Source of the DNA: Fragilaria radians
Taxonomy: Eukaryota > Bacillariophyta > Fragilariophyceae > Fragilariales > Fragilariaceae
Direction of reading: 5' to 3'
Assembly (NCBI GenBank): GCA_900642245.1
Contig: CAAAJI010000005.1
Location: forward strand, 904,024 to 968,023
Length of the DNA: 64,000 bases
The notes beneath the pieces are model-generated. The model worked only from the letters and a program-made list of their open reading frames with translations, was not told where the DNA came from and searched no databases. The position numbers and the translations under genes were made by a program. Positions within the stretch are counted from its first letter, which is position 1, and every line of letters starts with the position of its first letter. This document shows, in pieces, positions 35,701 through 47,181 of this stretch.

Positions 35701-36733
35701 TTTTCTTGCAGATATATTTGAGAACCTGGGCATACGAACGAAAAATCCTTCCATTAAGGGTTTGGAGGAAATTATGAAGAAGCGTTGCATGTCAGTTGTC
35801 CTAGTTATTGATGAAATCGATTCTTTGATTTCACCGAAGGGAATATCATCCTCAAATTCACAGAGTGAAAAGTTACTTCAAGAACTTTGTGCAACTGTAA
35901 AGGAAACTTCTTCCAAAATAGTGCTAATCGGAATTTCAAACGCTGTTGAAAGTAATGAAGCAAAAAAGCTCAAAGCCCTCGGCTTGGTACGTTTTATGTT
36001 GTATTTCACTAAGACCTAGAATCAAACCGCTGACTTTTCAACTTCTTATACCTAGGACGGCGGGAGAATTCTGTTCACTCCCTATACTCAAACGGATTTG
36101 GCAAACCTTGTGTACAGCCGTATTGGATACACAATTATCCAACCTAAGGCAGTTGAATTTTTGGCTGCACGGGTTGCATCGAAGTCGGGAGACGCGAGGT
36201 GGATGTTAGAATTGGTTTCGCATACAATTAGAATTAGGTATGAAGAATTGTCGGATGAGGGCAGAAAGGAAATTGTGTCTAAGAATTCGGTTGTGAGCAT
36301 ACGCGAAGCAATAATGGCAATTAAGTCGACTGTTGTGGCATACGTTGACAGAATTGATGCCCTTCCAGAAATGGCAAAAATGGTTCTGTGCGTCGCAATA
36401 ACGTTATGCTCCCACTCTCGTTCAAGCTACTCTTTAGGGATGCTAAGAAGTGCTTGTTCGGATGTTGCTGTGCATGAGCAACTGGAGCCCTTGGATTTTG
36501 ACACTTTTAAGCAACTCGTTCAACAGTTAGTAGATCAAGGTCTTCTTTTACCAAACGATGACACAGACAGTGACATTGGGAGTGGGGGTACTTTCGCCAT
36601 TCACGACATGCCTGTGAGATTTGGAGTTCAATTACATGATATCGAAGTAGCAGTTTCAGACACCCTGGAAACAAAGCCTGTTTATAGAAAGTTGATTGAA
36701 AGCATCAAACGAAATCCAAATTTAAACTGTTGA
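32709..36733 (+). CDS. ORC1/CDC6-family AAA+ replication initiator, very large (1273 aa)
   Basis: Four exons, 32709-33159, 33222-34098, 34171-35986 and 36056-36733, with introns of 62, 72 and 69 nt, all GT-AG and frame-consistent. The C-terminal part is the AAA+ ATPase: Walker A GSPGVGKTT (about 916-924), Walker B VVLVIDEID (about 987-993), sensor 1 KIVLIGISNAVES, then RILFTPYTQTDL and the lid SGDARWMLELV, and a winged-helix region near the C-terminus. Such proteins load MCM helicase at origins. The long N-terminus (about 900 aa) is unusual. It has a unique start region and two related repeats (about 262-345 LTKLGYKSINSKYYRPG and about 357-450 LVKLGFSFRLFEYYLPG). A weaker third copy may lie near 726-790. 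Acidic Ser-rich sequence separates these parts. CDC6 fits slightly better than ORC1, since no BAH domain is seen, but both remain possible. The exact first exon is uncertain. Confidence 0.82.
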
Positions 36734-38754
36734 GTAAGAAAATTAATCTATTTCATTTTACCTCTATCACAGCTATTCCAACAAAATGTTAGCTCCAAAC
36801 TAAACATGTTTTATGCTATTGTATCAAATCAATGAAGGTGACCATCGGTAAGGATGATAGATTGATTGTAGTAAAAACAGATACATTGTTGCAATTAACC
36901 CGCATCAGGGTTCATTGATATCAAAATGCAATTCACTTGAAAATCTAATCCTCCTTTTCCAAGGAGATATCAAGCCCTTATCATGAGACTTGGTAGAAGA
37001 TATCACTTCTATACTAGTTCATGATTAAACAAAACTGACAGAAAAAGACAAGATAACGAGGAGACAAAGATGCGGATTAAGGAATGAGCAAGATCAGTAA
37101 TAGCACATAGATGGGGCTACTTCTTTCAAAAAGGTACACCTTAAGATCTTACAACATTTTCTGATCAGATGAGCTCTATCTATCACTAATCAAGGATGAA
37201 AATCTGTCTTTGTAGTGAGCAACAGTCAAATAGCTATGGCCCTATTAATAATTTTTTTAAGGCAATTGATCAATCAGGGTGCTTACATTCAAAGACAGTT
37301 AAGATTCTTTTTCTTTTGAAGATGCTAACTGTGACGCAATCGCTACAAAAATATAATGCGATAAGGCTATAAATAGAAGAATTGATTATAAAACTTGTCA
37401 TCGTCCTCTTTTCCCCATTTCTGCAAACTAGGCAGTCCGTTTTTAGATGCACAGATTTATGTTAGTAAGAATCACTTACATTTAATGAGTTGTGAGTGAC
37501 AGTATTTAATGATTAAGCAAGTACTAGATCGCCAATTAGCTGTGATAGCAGAGAATAAGAAAAAGCCAATAAAGTCAAGTATACAAAGACAATTAATGTC
37601 AGGAGAATATTTCAATAGATGTAAAACTTTAGTCTACGTCATTGCAACAGATGCTTATATTTCTAGTAAATTTCAATTGAGGGCTACTGTTTATCTAAGT
37701 CTTTAGATTCTAGTTGGGTGTTATGCATTTAACAGCATGCTAAGTCATACCCTTGTTGTTGGATTATTCTTGTTTGCAGCCAACATTCGTAGTTTAATTT
37801 ATTTTTTAATGATTATTCATGCTTAGCATGCTAACAATTAGTCATTTATTGTCTATTCTCTGAAAAATACGAGTATTTCTCCATCTTCCTGGTTTACACG
37901 GTATATCATAGTGTAAAATTACTTCAGAACAATAAACGTAATAGATTTTGTTTGATGTGATGCCATAGAATAGGATCTTTCTAAAAATACGCTTACATGA
38001 TCGATTTTCCTGTCTTGGCAAGACAACATTCATTCTATGCCGATGAGCCTACTTTTCTCCATTGCTCTAGTCCTACAGCTTATCATCAACGCTTTTAACA
38101 GACTGAAATATTGATCTATCCATTGGCTCTATTACCTCGTGAATGATGGGTGGTTGAGGCAAATTAAATTATTTTGAGGAGAACAAGAATAGCTCGTATA
38201 TCAGGTGCGTGCATGCCCCGCTGACACCCTAAAAATATATATAAAGACAAATAACTGCCCGACAGTTTTCATAACATACTTCTTATCATTAGGCAACAAT
38301 GCAAGAAAGGTGTGCGTTTTGGAAGGTATTTCGTTTTTGATCTTTCGGATCTATTTTGTTCTTTCAGACCCAAAAGATTTAATTAGTTTCAGACTGATGA
38401 ATTTTTACATATTCATAATATAGTGAAGGATGCAGTCATTATTTGTTTTTTTGCCACTGATTTCGGTTCTGTTCTCCTCAAGCTTCAAGTTTAATTTGTC
38501 ACATCTAGTCGCAATCTGCAATCTAAGTTTGAAGGGAAAGGATTGTTCATTAAAATGTTGGATTCGCAGGGGATTAAGGTACCCCTTTTCTCTCAGAATG
38601 CATTTATTTCTGAAATGTATTTACTAACAGCTAAATTTTTATATAAGCTGATTGAATTACATGGATGTTATATGTTACTCATAACACTGAGATTGGAGGG
38701 AGGTTTTTGTTTAGGGATTATGATAACTGGAATTATTCTTGAGCCACCATCTTC
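36734..38754. other. Intergenic, no gene seen
   Basis: About 2.0 kb of AT-rich sequence between two plus-strand genes. Only short frames with no recognisable domain are present. Confidence 0.5.
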
Positions 38755-41652
38755 ATGACCTTACGGTCCCATCTCTGGAGAATGGTACTTTCCATTTTGT
38801 TAGCTTTCACGGTAGTTAAGAATATACATGCAGGAATACCTCAGCATTTCGTGAAAAGGGGAAATCGGATCGTCAAATACAATGAAAATCATGAGTTAAA
38901 ATCCCGCTTTTGGACTCCGTATTCGGATGAAATTGAAGGTGCACCTACAACCGACTTCCTTCGTACTAATCATCGAAACCTAAATAAAAAGAGACGAAGC
39001 ACGTATTGGTACAACAAAGTTGATAGATCTTGGCATATTCACGTGTATGCTTCTGGCATAGTAGAACGAAAACAGCGAAGACTTCAAACCGAAAACATCA
39101 GTCAATACTTCGACGAAACTACGCATCAGTCCTCTATCTCAGGACAATTTCATAACGAGACATACAATATCAGTACTTCAGTTGAATTTGGAATTGACGG
39201 AAATAGAAGCTCCAATCTTACCACTCTGTATTCTAACAGTGATAGCAATGTATCAATCACTTTGCAATCTCCTTATCAACCCATGAGAATAAGGGTGATT
39301 CTATCACAGATGCAAGACAGGAAAGTGAATTTGACTGATGTCGAAAGAAGAATTTTATTTCATGAAATTCTGAGTCCCTCGATCCTTGCTTGGAGTGCTG
39401 CACTGCGAGTGAATCCAGTTGTAGGCAACCTTACAGTAGATTCTTCACAACTCATCGATGGCGTTTCCTGTGGACCTGGAGTGGGAAGTGGTTATCCAAG
39501 TGTTATTGTTCCTTCAAGGCACATTGCAAGTGGTCTTTCGAATACTGATTTTATAGTTTACCTGAGCCTAGGTTTGAAAAAGAGTTTCAATGATTCCACA
39601 GATGACCAGAATGTTGATCTTTCACTTCCAGAAGTTGATGGATTTCAAAATCCTCTGAAGAAAGAAACGATTACAACTGAGGATTTTTCGTCATTCGGAT
39701 CAAATCTAGAAAGTTCCAAAGAAAACTACAATGCAAGTGGTGACGTTGATATGTATTGCAAAGGCAATTACTTGGCAGCAGCTACGTATTGCTCCACAGA
39801 TCAAAACGATCGCCCGACGACAGCTATGTTACATCTCTGTATTGATAAAAGCTACTTTGGTAAATCTCGGTTAGGTCGAAATATACTAACTGTCATGCAC
39901 GAGCTTGGTCACGCACTTGGTTTCAATCCTCAAGCCATGGCTCACTTTCGTGACAGTAACGGTACGGCTATTACTAAAAGAGATAAGGACGGTAATGTCG
40001 TACAACGAGTGGTTGAGTGTGCAGGGCCTCAGTCAACTCGTCGATTTGCAAATGTTACCCTCCCATCTAATCGGATAGTGCGATTCAGAAATGTTCGAGG
40101 GGGTGTAAGAGTTGCAGAAGTGGTGACCCCTTCTGTGAAGCAAGTCGTTAGAAATCATTTTGACTGTCAAGACTTAGTCGGAGCTGAGCTCGAGAGTGGA
40201 AATCTCATGATAGGGGAAACTGAGACAACGTCTTCTTGTCTCGGTGACCATTGGGAACGTAGACTCTTTCGAAATGACCTCATGAACTCGATTATTGACG
40301 ATGTGAGCTTCAGTTTGCGCATTTCGTCAGTTACACTAGCTCTGTTTGCAGATTCTGGTTGGTATCAAGTAGATCTGTCAAGAACTGCTTACTCCGATGG
40401 ATGGGGACGAGGAGCTGGTTGTAGTTTCATCGAAGATGATTGCATTTCGCACGGGGGGGCTATTTTGAAATCTAATGAGGCATTCTTTTGCAATCAGGTA
40501 GCAGATACTAGACAGCTAGGAAGTATGGCGTACATCCAGGGATGCTCCCCTGATATGTCAAGGAAAGCAATGTGCTCAATATCTCACTACAATTATAGTT
40601 TACCATCTGAATTTCAATATTTCAACAACACATATGGGGATGACGTAGGTGGAAATGAGCCACTTATTGACTACTGTCCTGTATACTCAGGCTTCTCCGA
40701 TGGTATATGCAAAGAGGGATCAGCCATGGTGCTGACAATGAGTAACATTGAAGTCTTTGGTGTTCGTAATTCCAGATGTTTGTCTGGAGTAGCCTTAGGA
40801 CAAAAAACTGGTCTCTGTGTAGAAATTGCTTGTGTAGTAGAAGATAAATCGTTACGAATAAAAGTAAACGGAAGTTGGAAGAAATGCGATTACACTGGTC
40901 AGGAGTACGCTGCGAATGATGGAAGAGACACTCGAGTTTTTTGTCCCGACGTGATTCGTGCATGCCCTACATTCTTCTGTAATAATGATTGTCTTGGCAC
41001 AGGGGGCACATGTAACTTCTCAACGGGTCAGTGCATGTGTTCCTTCTCTTCAGAAAACGTTTCAATACATTCTGGCTGTGACAGGGGCTTGAATTATTCT
41101 CCAAGCATATTTTTTTCCGATCCGTTACTATGGAATGAGAGCAATTCCGAGCCGAATGTCGATGAATTCTCTCCCCTTGCTGATTATTATGTATCCAATG
41201 AGAGATTGTTAACAAATCGTCGGGACTCACCATCGAAAATTTATGTTTATGTATTCATTAGTCTAGTGATATTGGGGTCAACGGCATTGTCTTATCGATA
41301 TTTTTCGCTATATTCAAGTACCAAAATTTGTAAGTTGTTATCATGTATGGGGTCCCAAAGCTCAGATTTAAACGAGCAAGTCACCGTGGAGCACGAACCT
41401 CAATCGCCTCTTTCGTTTCGAGCCAATAAGGACAAGTTCGTGGCTGCCTTATTGCTACACTTGAGGATCCAAAATGCAGCTAGGGAAAGCCAAAATGAAC
41501 CAGGTCACACTTCATCCGAAACGAATAGTAGCATAGTCTATGATTCTGATCAAGCATCAGAGTGTTGCCCATGTTCCGAAAGGAGTGCAAGTGAACAAGA
41601 GGAGCCTGCTCAAGTCATTCGTCGTCGCTTCCTTAATTCCTCGCTTTCATAA
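38755..41652 (+). CDS. Leishmanolysin-like zinc metalloprotease, peptidase M8 (965 aa)
   Basis: Intronless. The N-terminal signal sequence (WRMVLSILLAFTVVKNIHAG) leads to a long pro-region. The zinc site HELGH is at residues 382-386 (TVMHELGHALGFNP). The third ligand is His468 in VVRNHFDCQD, the M8 arrangement in which the third His lies far downstream of HExxH. GDHWERRLFRNDLM matches the M8 block usually written G-S-H-W-E. The downstream region is Cys-rich, including an EGF-like module (CNNDCLGTGGTCNFSTGQCMC). One membrane span lies at about 829-852 (VYVFISLVILGSTALSYRYF), followed by a cytoplasmic tail of about 110 residues. It is predicted to be a type I cell-surface or secretory-pathway protease. 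Substrates are unknown; roles in adhesion or cell-wall remodelling are only inferred. Confidence 0.9.
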   Translation: MTLRSHLWRMVLSILLAFTVVKNIHAGIPQHFVKRGNRIVKYNENHELKSRFWTPYSDEIEGAPTTDFLRTNHRNLNKKRRSTYWYNKVDRSWHIHVYASGIVERKQRRLQTENISQYFDETTHQSSISGQFHNETYNISTSVEFGIDGNRSSNLTTLYSNSDSNVSITLQSPYQPMRIRVILSQMQDRKVNLTDVERRILFHEILSPSILAWSAALRVNPVVGNLTVDSSQLIDGVSCGPGVGSGYPSVIVPSRHIASGLSNTDFIVYLSLGLKKSFNDSTDDQNVDLSLPEVDGFQNPLKKETITTEDFSSFGSNLESSKENYNASGDVDMYCKGNYLAAATYCSTDQNDRPTTAMLHLCIDKSYFGKSRLGRNILTVMHELGHALGFNPQAMAHFRDSNGTAITKRDKDGNVVQRVVECAGPQSTRRFANVTLPSNRIVRFRNVRGGVRVAEVVTPSVKQVVRNHFDCQDLVGAELESGNLMIGETETTSSCLGDHWERRLFRNDLMNSIIDDVSFSLRISSVTLALFADSGWYQVDLSRTAYSDGWGRGAGCSFIEDDCISHGGAILKSNEAFFCNQVADTRQLGSMAYIQGCSPDMSRKAMCSISHYNYSLPSEFQYFNNTYGDDVGGNEPLIDYCPVYSGFSDGICKEGSAMVLTMSNIEVFGVRNSRCLSGVALGQKTGLCVEIACVVEDKSLRIKVNGSWKKCDYTGQEYAANDGRDTRVFCPDVIRACPTFFCNNDCLGTGGTCNFSTGQCMCSFSSENVSIHSGCDRGLNYSPSIFFSDPLLWNESNSEPNVDEFSPLADYYVSNERLLTNRRDSPSKIYVYVFISLVILGSTALSYRYFSLYSSTKICKLLSCMGSQSSDLNEQVTVEHEPQSPLSFRANKDKFVAALLLHLRIQNAARESQNEPGHTSSETNSSIVYDSDQASECCPCSERSASEQEEPAQVIRRRFLNSSLS

Positions 41653-42445
41653 GAAAAAACAATTTGAGCAAAGCAATGTAGCTCTTATCTTCACCTCGTC
41701 CCTTTGCTTGGGTGATAGCATAATCAAGAATGCAAGTTTTATTTATGCTTGTATCTCTCAATCGTTTTTCCAACTCTCATTTTATGGAAATAGTTGTCAA
41801 ATAGGGATACATGCTAAGTCGTGAACTATTGCGAGGGACCCTATCGGGTGACTTTGATTCAGCCTGAATGTTAGGTTTTCAAAAGCATGTGTAGATGAAT
41901 AAAAAAGTACTATAAGTTATTCTGTGACATGCTTGAGAGTGGTCTTGATGACATCATTGCTTATCTGTCTCATAGGGGATATTTACGGCAAGCACAACCG
42001 GGAAGAAAAATTGAAGATGCCAAGATAAGTTGCTCTTTGGCATGAACTGAATAGTGTTTTGCGGTGTTGCCTCAGAGTAAGATACAGCCAGAAATCATTT
42101 GATTGAGAAGTTATCATTTATTTGAAGAAAGCCTTGTAACTTTTTGTAAGGAAAACACTTTAGATTTTTAAGGCATATTTTCAAAAATTGTGTATGCCAA
42201 AGTGATGTGGAACTAAGAATATTTTTCTGGAAAAGTGATTGATACCCAGGACAAGTTATTTCTTAATCACAAGATAGAAGTAGGCAAGAATCCACACCTT
42301 CATGTTGAGCATTGGAAATTCAAACCTTTGTTTTTTATCAAGATTTACAAACACTATTGAGCAGCTATGATTAAAATCCACTGTAGATCTGACTTCATGT
42401 GCATAAAGGAGCTTACATTGTCTTTCAACATCATGTGATATAAAT
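41653..42445. other. Intergenic, no gene seen
   Basis: About 790 bp of AT-rich sequence between the protease gene and the copia-type remnant. No coding frame or boundary motif was recognised. Confidence 0.45.
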
Positions 42446-42513
42446 GAAAACTTTCTTTGGAACTTGGTTTCAAGGCTTGAGGGACTTAGATGTTCAATTC
42501 TTGAATGGAGATG
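42446..42513. repeat. Direct repeat at the 3' side of the copia remnant
   Basis: Begins GAAAACTTTCTTTGGAACTT and ends TTCTTGAATGGAGATG. It is similar over about 70 bp to 44028-44098, in the same orientation, with scattered substitutions and small indels. It may be a fragment of an LTR or the end of the internal region. Confidence 0.65.
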
Positions 42514-44027
42514 GCATTGGCCTTGAGTTTACTAAAACATATCCCCTCTTCTCCTGGTGAAGATGCTCAACTTCATTTTGCTGAATTGATCTTCAATCAA
42601 AGTTCAGATATTCCTCTTTCCCAAGCTTATCTTCTTGATAAAGCTTATATCCAACAGCAATCTCTCTCCTGGAATTTTGGAGTAATTTTTGGCAGTCTGT
42701 TTTATGTTTTTTCTCCTCATTTTGGCCAGCATAAAATTATTGCATTCTTTTAAGCTTCCTGTCACCTTCAGACCAATCCTTTTAGCTGTTTCCCTTGTCA
42801 TTTCAATCAATTGATGACCAAGCATTTGATGAAGTATTTCGATTTTCATCTCATTTCTTTCACTGATGACAAAGGCTGCTTCATTTATTATGGATTTTAC
42901 AGCTATCAGGAAACTGGAACCCATCTTGATCTTGGTGTCGAAAAATATCTCTTTCCCTTCCTTTAAGCACCACTGAGGTCCCTTTGAGTAGAGGCTTGCT
43001 CTTTTTTCCATGGCAACCGTCAAACTGAAGAGGTTGACCTCAATCTCTGGAACATAGTTTACATTTACCAACAAAACTTCAATTGTCTTCCTCTCCCTAC
43101 ATTTTAAACAAATCCTCATTTTCCCGGGTTTTTTGACCTTGAGGTGTCTTCCATCACCCACTGTGATCTTTTGGGAACATGGCTTGATGTAAGGCATCCA
43201 AATTTTGCTAGGAGTGAAATTGAGAGGTTTGCAGCTTTCTTCTTTTGGGGGCATTTTCTTGCTATATGTCCTTTTTGATGACATCTGTAGCACACAATTG
43301 CTCAAGATTCGGTTGAACTTGGCCTTTCTTGCCCTTCCTTGTTCCTGAATCCCAACAATTTCTACATTCAGATCCTCTGTGTCCATAAACCCTGTACTTC
43401 CCCATGCTAACCAGAACATTCTTGCTTCTTTAATCTCTCAAAGTTTTCCCTGAGCCTATTTTCTCACATTCTCCAACTCATTTTCGATGAATTAAACCGT
43501 GGTTTCATACTCATCGGGCAGGTTTTGTATCATGTGAATGAGCCGGTGCATTTCACTGGATGACCTAAAGTTTGAGCCTTCTCCTCAAAATTTCAAAAGT
43601 CCTTGAATCCAAACATCACTGAGGCATCTTCCAACCTTGAATCAACAAACTCTTTCTTGGTCTTGATTAGGTTGGATTTATTTGCTGGAGCAATTTTTGA
43701 GACTGAATTCGACCAAGCTAACCTTGCATCTCCTTCTGGCATCTCCTCTGATTTGCTGGTGTGCACCAAAACCATCACATTTGCAACTGATAAGCAGCTC
43801 AGCATATGCAAAGTTGTTGCATGAATTCTTTATGCCCTTTGACTCCCTTTGCTGGTGCAACCTCGATTCCAGCAATCAAGTTTCTGTAGCCTCTAAGTCT
43901 AGCGTTTGCTAGAAAAGTGACATTCCACCTCTCCCAATCCTTCTTCTCCCCCAAAAATCCTGACATCTTCAACTGCATGTCCATTTCAGTATGATTTTGC
44001 GTCCGGACGATTTAAAACGTTATAGAA

Positions 44028-44098
44028 ATGAAAACTTACAGTGGAACTTAGGCTTCCAGGCTTGAGGGACATAGCCTTTGAGTTCTTGAATGGAGATG
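44028..44098. repeat. Direct repeat at the 5' side of the copia remnant
   Basis: Begins GAAAACTTACAGTGGAACTT and ends TTCTTGAATGGAGATG; partner of 42446-42513. It lies just upstream (minus-strand sense) of the gag start, the position expected for the 5' LTR or leader. Confidence 0.65.
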
Positions 44099-45015
44099 AT
44101 AATCTCCTGTTTGAACACTTGAAAGAACAAAAAACACCAAAAAAGTAAAAACTGAGGTTGTAACACTACTTTAAAAGAGATAAATTTTACTATCCTATGA
44201 CTAATATTCCCGAAATTTCTTCCTGAACTGACAATTTCCCCCCAATTTTGTCTTCTCTTCTAACTCTTTTCTTACCACATAATCACTAAATTTCATCTCC
44301 TGGATTTTACTTAGACTCTTAGTTCTTCAATTTTTCTTTTGCTGTCTCTCACTTTTCTCTCACACATATAATCCTAAACGCATCTTAGTTTGAATGAAAT
44401 CATCAAACATGGAGTTTACCCTCCAACAATCATGTATGTTTAGCCCCAATCTTTCACAATAGATATCTTAGATTTCTATCTGTATCCGAGAGATAGGCAA
44501 GTATACAATGATTCAACTGGTAAATGTAAAGTCTTATCGTTCGTTTCGCATTTTGCATTCTGACAATAGAGAGAATGAAATTATAAACATACAATATAAA
44601 TTCACATATCCATATCAAAATTCAGATTCTGCTTAGTTACTACAATATCTTAAATGTCAGAGGCTACTTCAAAGAAGTTGGGAAAGGTAGTTTCGGCAAA
44701 CATTCAACACCTCAATGCCGGAGAACGGCTTTAATGATGAATTTCTTGCTGGAAAGGGGGAGGGGAGAAAGCAGGAAATCTAATAAGACGAATGAAGTTC
44801 ACCTAGATTAGGATAATAATTCGGGACAACGGACCCACTTTCCAAAACTGGACAGAGAAAGAGGCAGTAGTCATCCTACAATATACTCAATAATTCGTTT
44901 CGTTTCATTGGCTATAAAATTGATACCTATGAAAGTTGGAGGAACTTTAAAGTCTTGATTGGCAAAATGGTTCTTGCTTTGAATCTTGGAAAAAATAGGG
45001 GCGTAGTCATTCTAA
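44099..45015. other. Intergenic, no gene seen
   Basis: About 0.9 kb between the copia-type remnant and the next gene. It may include the rest of the element's 5' LTR and the promoter of the following membrane protein; neither could be delimited. Confidence 0.4.
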
Positions 45016-45756
45016 ATGTCTTCCATATTTCTTGTAATGCATGTAATGACTACTAGTCGAATTGAGGCGAGAATGATATCTGTTCGGAGTTTGATGGTAT
45101 TATTTCTCGGTTTGATAGCAATAACATTTCAAGTATTAAGTCGCTACATTAATTCAAAATCTTCCAATATTCCTAAGCAACGTAAAATGGAAAAGGGTTT
45201 GGATGATGATAGAATAGATCTCGGGAACTCTTTCAATGTCACCAACGACGACCCGGAATGGTACACGCTAGAGCATTGGTTAAAACCTGCCTCACTGGCA
45301 TATGACATTGTGGAAGGATTTTTATACGTCGCCGATGCATTTTTCATTGCTTGGGTTTTGTGGGGCTGTCTTGTTCATTGTGGAATTGTACCAGATGAAA
45401 GAATTCAAGGGAATCGACGTTTCCGACGGGTGAAAGATGGACGTGGTGTCTTTGCTCCGTTACGAGATTTCGATGCTCTTGATAGCAGTGATGATGATGG
45501 CGGCGATAATGACGATGACCAAAGCCGTGACTCCATGGAATATGGAGATGCTCACGACGAGGATGAATACAACGAGTTGGATCTGAAACACGTAGCAGAA
45601 AATATAGAAAAAGCAGCAGAGGATTTCTTTTCTAAAGCAGAAAGAAGCAAACGAATCACGTCGGAGCAGTCAGAAGATCGTGCCTTAGGCGATTTAGAAA
45701 TGGCTGTAACTCAGCACAAAGGAAAAGCCGATCCTGCTGACGTGATCTTTCTCTAA
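45016..45756 (+). CDS. Two-span membrane protein with acidic tail (246 aa), unknown
   Basis: Intronless with a clear ATG at 45016; later in-frame Met residues (8, 11, 20) are alternative starts. A hydrophobic segment at about residues 22-42 (SLMVLFLGLIAITFQVLSRY) could be a signal anchor. A second lies at about 98-123 (EGFLYVADAFFIAWVLWGCL). The region after it is hydrophilic, with a strongly acidic stretch (DSSDDDGGDNDDDQSRDSME) and a helical charged segment (KHVAENIEKAAEDFFSKAER). I recognise no family. It is tail to tail with the PIG-H homologue with only 52 bp between stop codons, so the 3' UTRs probably overlap. Confidence 0.65.
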   Translation: MSSIFLVMHVMTTSRIEARMISVRSLMVLFLGLIAITFQVLSRYINSKSSNIPKQRKMEKGLDDDRIDLGNSFNVTNDDPEWYTLEHWLKPASLAYDIVEGFLYVADAFFIAWVLWGCLVHCGIVPDERIQGNRRFRRVKDGRGVFAPLRDFDALDSSDDDGGDNDDDQSRDSMEYGDAHDEDEYNELDLKHVAENIEKAAEDFFSKAERSKRITSEQSEDRALGDLEMAVTQHKGKADPADVIFL

Positions 45757-45808
45757 CTTAATTTTTGTAGAAACGGCTATTACACATTAGTTTGGGTATT
45801 ACTGGATA

Positions 45809-46372
45809 TCATGATCGGATTGGTAGATCGAGAGCCTTGCATATTTCGTACCTAATCCTCAGGGATTGATGAAACGTCAATTCGACACCAGGGAATACCG
45901 GCTGAATTTTTACATTATCGCTCTTCAACAGCTCTTCGATGGAGAAAGTCTGTGTCGCATCCTCTTCCGTAATCTTTGGCATCTTTGCAGATGATCTTAA
46001 TCTAAAGACAACAAGTGATAGCACTTCATGCGGCATCACTACCTCATTCACCGTCACATCCAAAATGTCGTTCCGGTGTATTAGCATTGGATACCCAGAT
46101 ATTTTCCCACTACGAAAGGTTGTCACTTGTGCTCCCAGGGGTGTAAGAGAAAGTACTATTTCTGTAGCTCCTGCTTTGCCATTCTTAATCAAGTTAATGA
46201 CGCAAAGACATGAAATACAGCAAGCCGTAATCGCTACGATGAAAAGGCTCTTGGTGAGGCTTGTGGCAAAAATCAAAAGTAAGCTTGGTATTATTTCTAT
46301 CATTCTTCGAGGAAATGACGACAGATTGTTCCATGAATTTGAAGTCAAGCGGAGGACGATAGTCGATGTCAT
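45809..46372 (-). CDS. PIGH: PIG-H / GPI15-like subunit of GPI-GlcNAc transferase (187 aa)
   Basis: Intronless in this model, start ATG 46372. Residues about 27-65 form a hydrophobic hairpin (IIPSLLLIFATSLTKSLFIV and following), typical of PIG-H. After it comes the PIG-H domain: SLTPLGAQVTTFRSGK, then MLIHRNDILDVTVNEVVMPH, EVLSLVVFRLR and, near the end, QPVFPGVELTFHQSLRIRYE. The I-x-D-V-x-x-N-E block and the final F-P-G/P motif are the family's most conserved parts. PIG-H works with the PIG-A catalytic subunit at the ER membrane to make GlcNAc-phosphatidylinositol, the first step of GPI-anchor synthesis. A MITE lies 126 bp upstream of the start codon, within the likely promoter. Confidence 0.78.
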   Translation of the reverse strand: MTSTIVLRLTSNSWNNLSSFPRRMIEIIPSLLLIFATSLTKSLFIVAITACCISCLCVINLIKNGKAGATEIVLSLTPLGAQVTTFRSGKISGYPMLIHRNDILDVTVNEVVMPHEVLSLVVFRLRSSAKMPKITEEDATQTFSIEELLKSDNVKIQPVFPGVELTFHQSLRIRYEICKALDLPIRS

Positions 46373-46497
46373 GGTTTCAAAATTCCCTTTGGGTACCTAC
46401 CACAGGTAGCGCGATCCCTAACAAACCTGTTTTTGGATGTCTTGTCTTGTGAAACAATGAGGGACTCAAACGATAACACAGTAAGTATATCCCCTCA

Positions 46498-46545
46498 GAT
46501 CCGTTCTTATCTATGCGAATTTAGTTGCGAATTCGCTAATCCGTC
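46498..46545 (+). repeat. MITE left terminal inverted repeat
   Basis: Pairs with 47182-47229 on the opposite strand, with 4 mismatches in 48 by my reading. It contains the palindromic GCGAATTCGC core. Confidence 0.85.
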
Positions 46546-46570
46546 TTCCAATTTTTCTTGCCAAAATTGC

Positions 46571-46616
46571 GATCCACCCGTTCATTCTTATCGATTCGCA
46601 ATTTTTTGCGAATTCG
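46571..46616 (+). repeat. Subterminal partial copy of the MITE terminus
   Basis: Begins GATCCACCCGTTCATTCTTA and ends TTGCGAATTCG. It repeats the left terminus in the same order and orientation with small insertions. Confidence 0.6.
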
Positions 46617-47181
46617 TGAGACTCGTTTGCTTCCACGTGGATCAAAAATCGAATGTTTTCCCGCATTTTCCAGTAATTTCTGTTTTGTTCGAGAGATCCG
46701 TGTTTTTGACTTTTTTCAACCTTATCGGCCAATGAGGTTGTGACAATCCCTTGGGAATGAAAGCGAATGGAGGAAAGAGGAAAGTGAAACCCTTTCCCAT
46801 AGAACTTGTCCCAATCATAGATCAGGATCGAAACAATTGAACAAGGATACTTCAAGTCGCTTCTTTTCCTCTAAAAGAGATGATAGGAGAATGCTGTAGT
46901 AAACAACTATGTAGTAGAAAACCATCAACTTTTTCTTATATATCACTATTATCTATGTCTTCATTGTCATCAACTATGATGAGAGCAATGGATGGGGAAC
47001 AAAAGAACGATGAAAATGTGTTCAACCAAAAGTATGTTCCTCCGAAAACTCGATAGAGAAGTCCAAAAATTGCTTGATTGTCAACTTTCGCAAACATCTT
47101 CGCAAGGACAACATAACCCTCTTGCGGAGGTTATGGGTCAAAAAATATTCGCAACAAGGTGTGACATTTGGTGACGTTGAT

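Larger units (their letters stand above)
42446..44098 (-). mobile_element. Internally deleted Ty1/copia retrotransposon
   Basis: Minus strand. The gag part (43593-43984) reads KKDWERWNVTFLANARLRGY and, in another frame, EEMPEGDARLAWSNSVSKIA, which are the usual UBN2-type gag landmarks; a frameshift separates them. The pol part (42604-43419) has a protease-region stretch (KITVGDGRHLKVKKPGKM, EVLLVNVNYVPEIEVNLFSL) and a gag-pre-integrase segment (EILHQMLGHQLIEMTRETAK, RIGLKVTG). It stops just where integrase should begin (LLLDISFIK). Integrase core, reverse transcriptase and RNase H are absent. Direct repeats of about 70 bp lie on both sides. The element cannot be autonomous. Confidence 0.72.
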
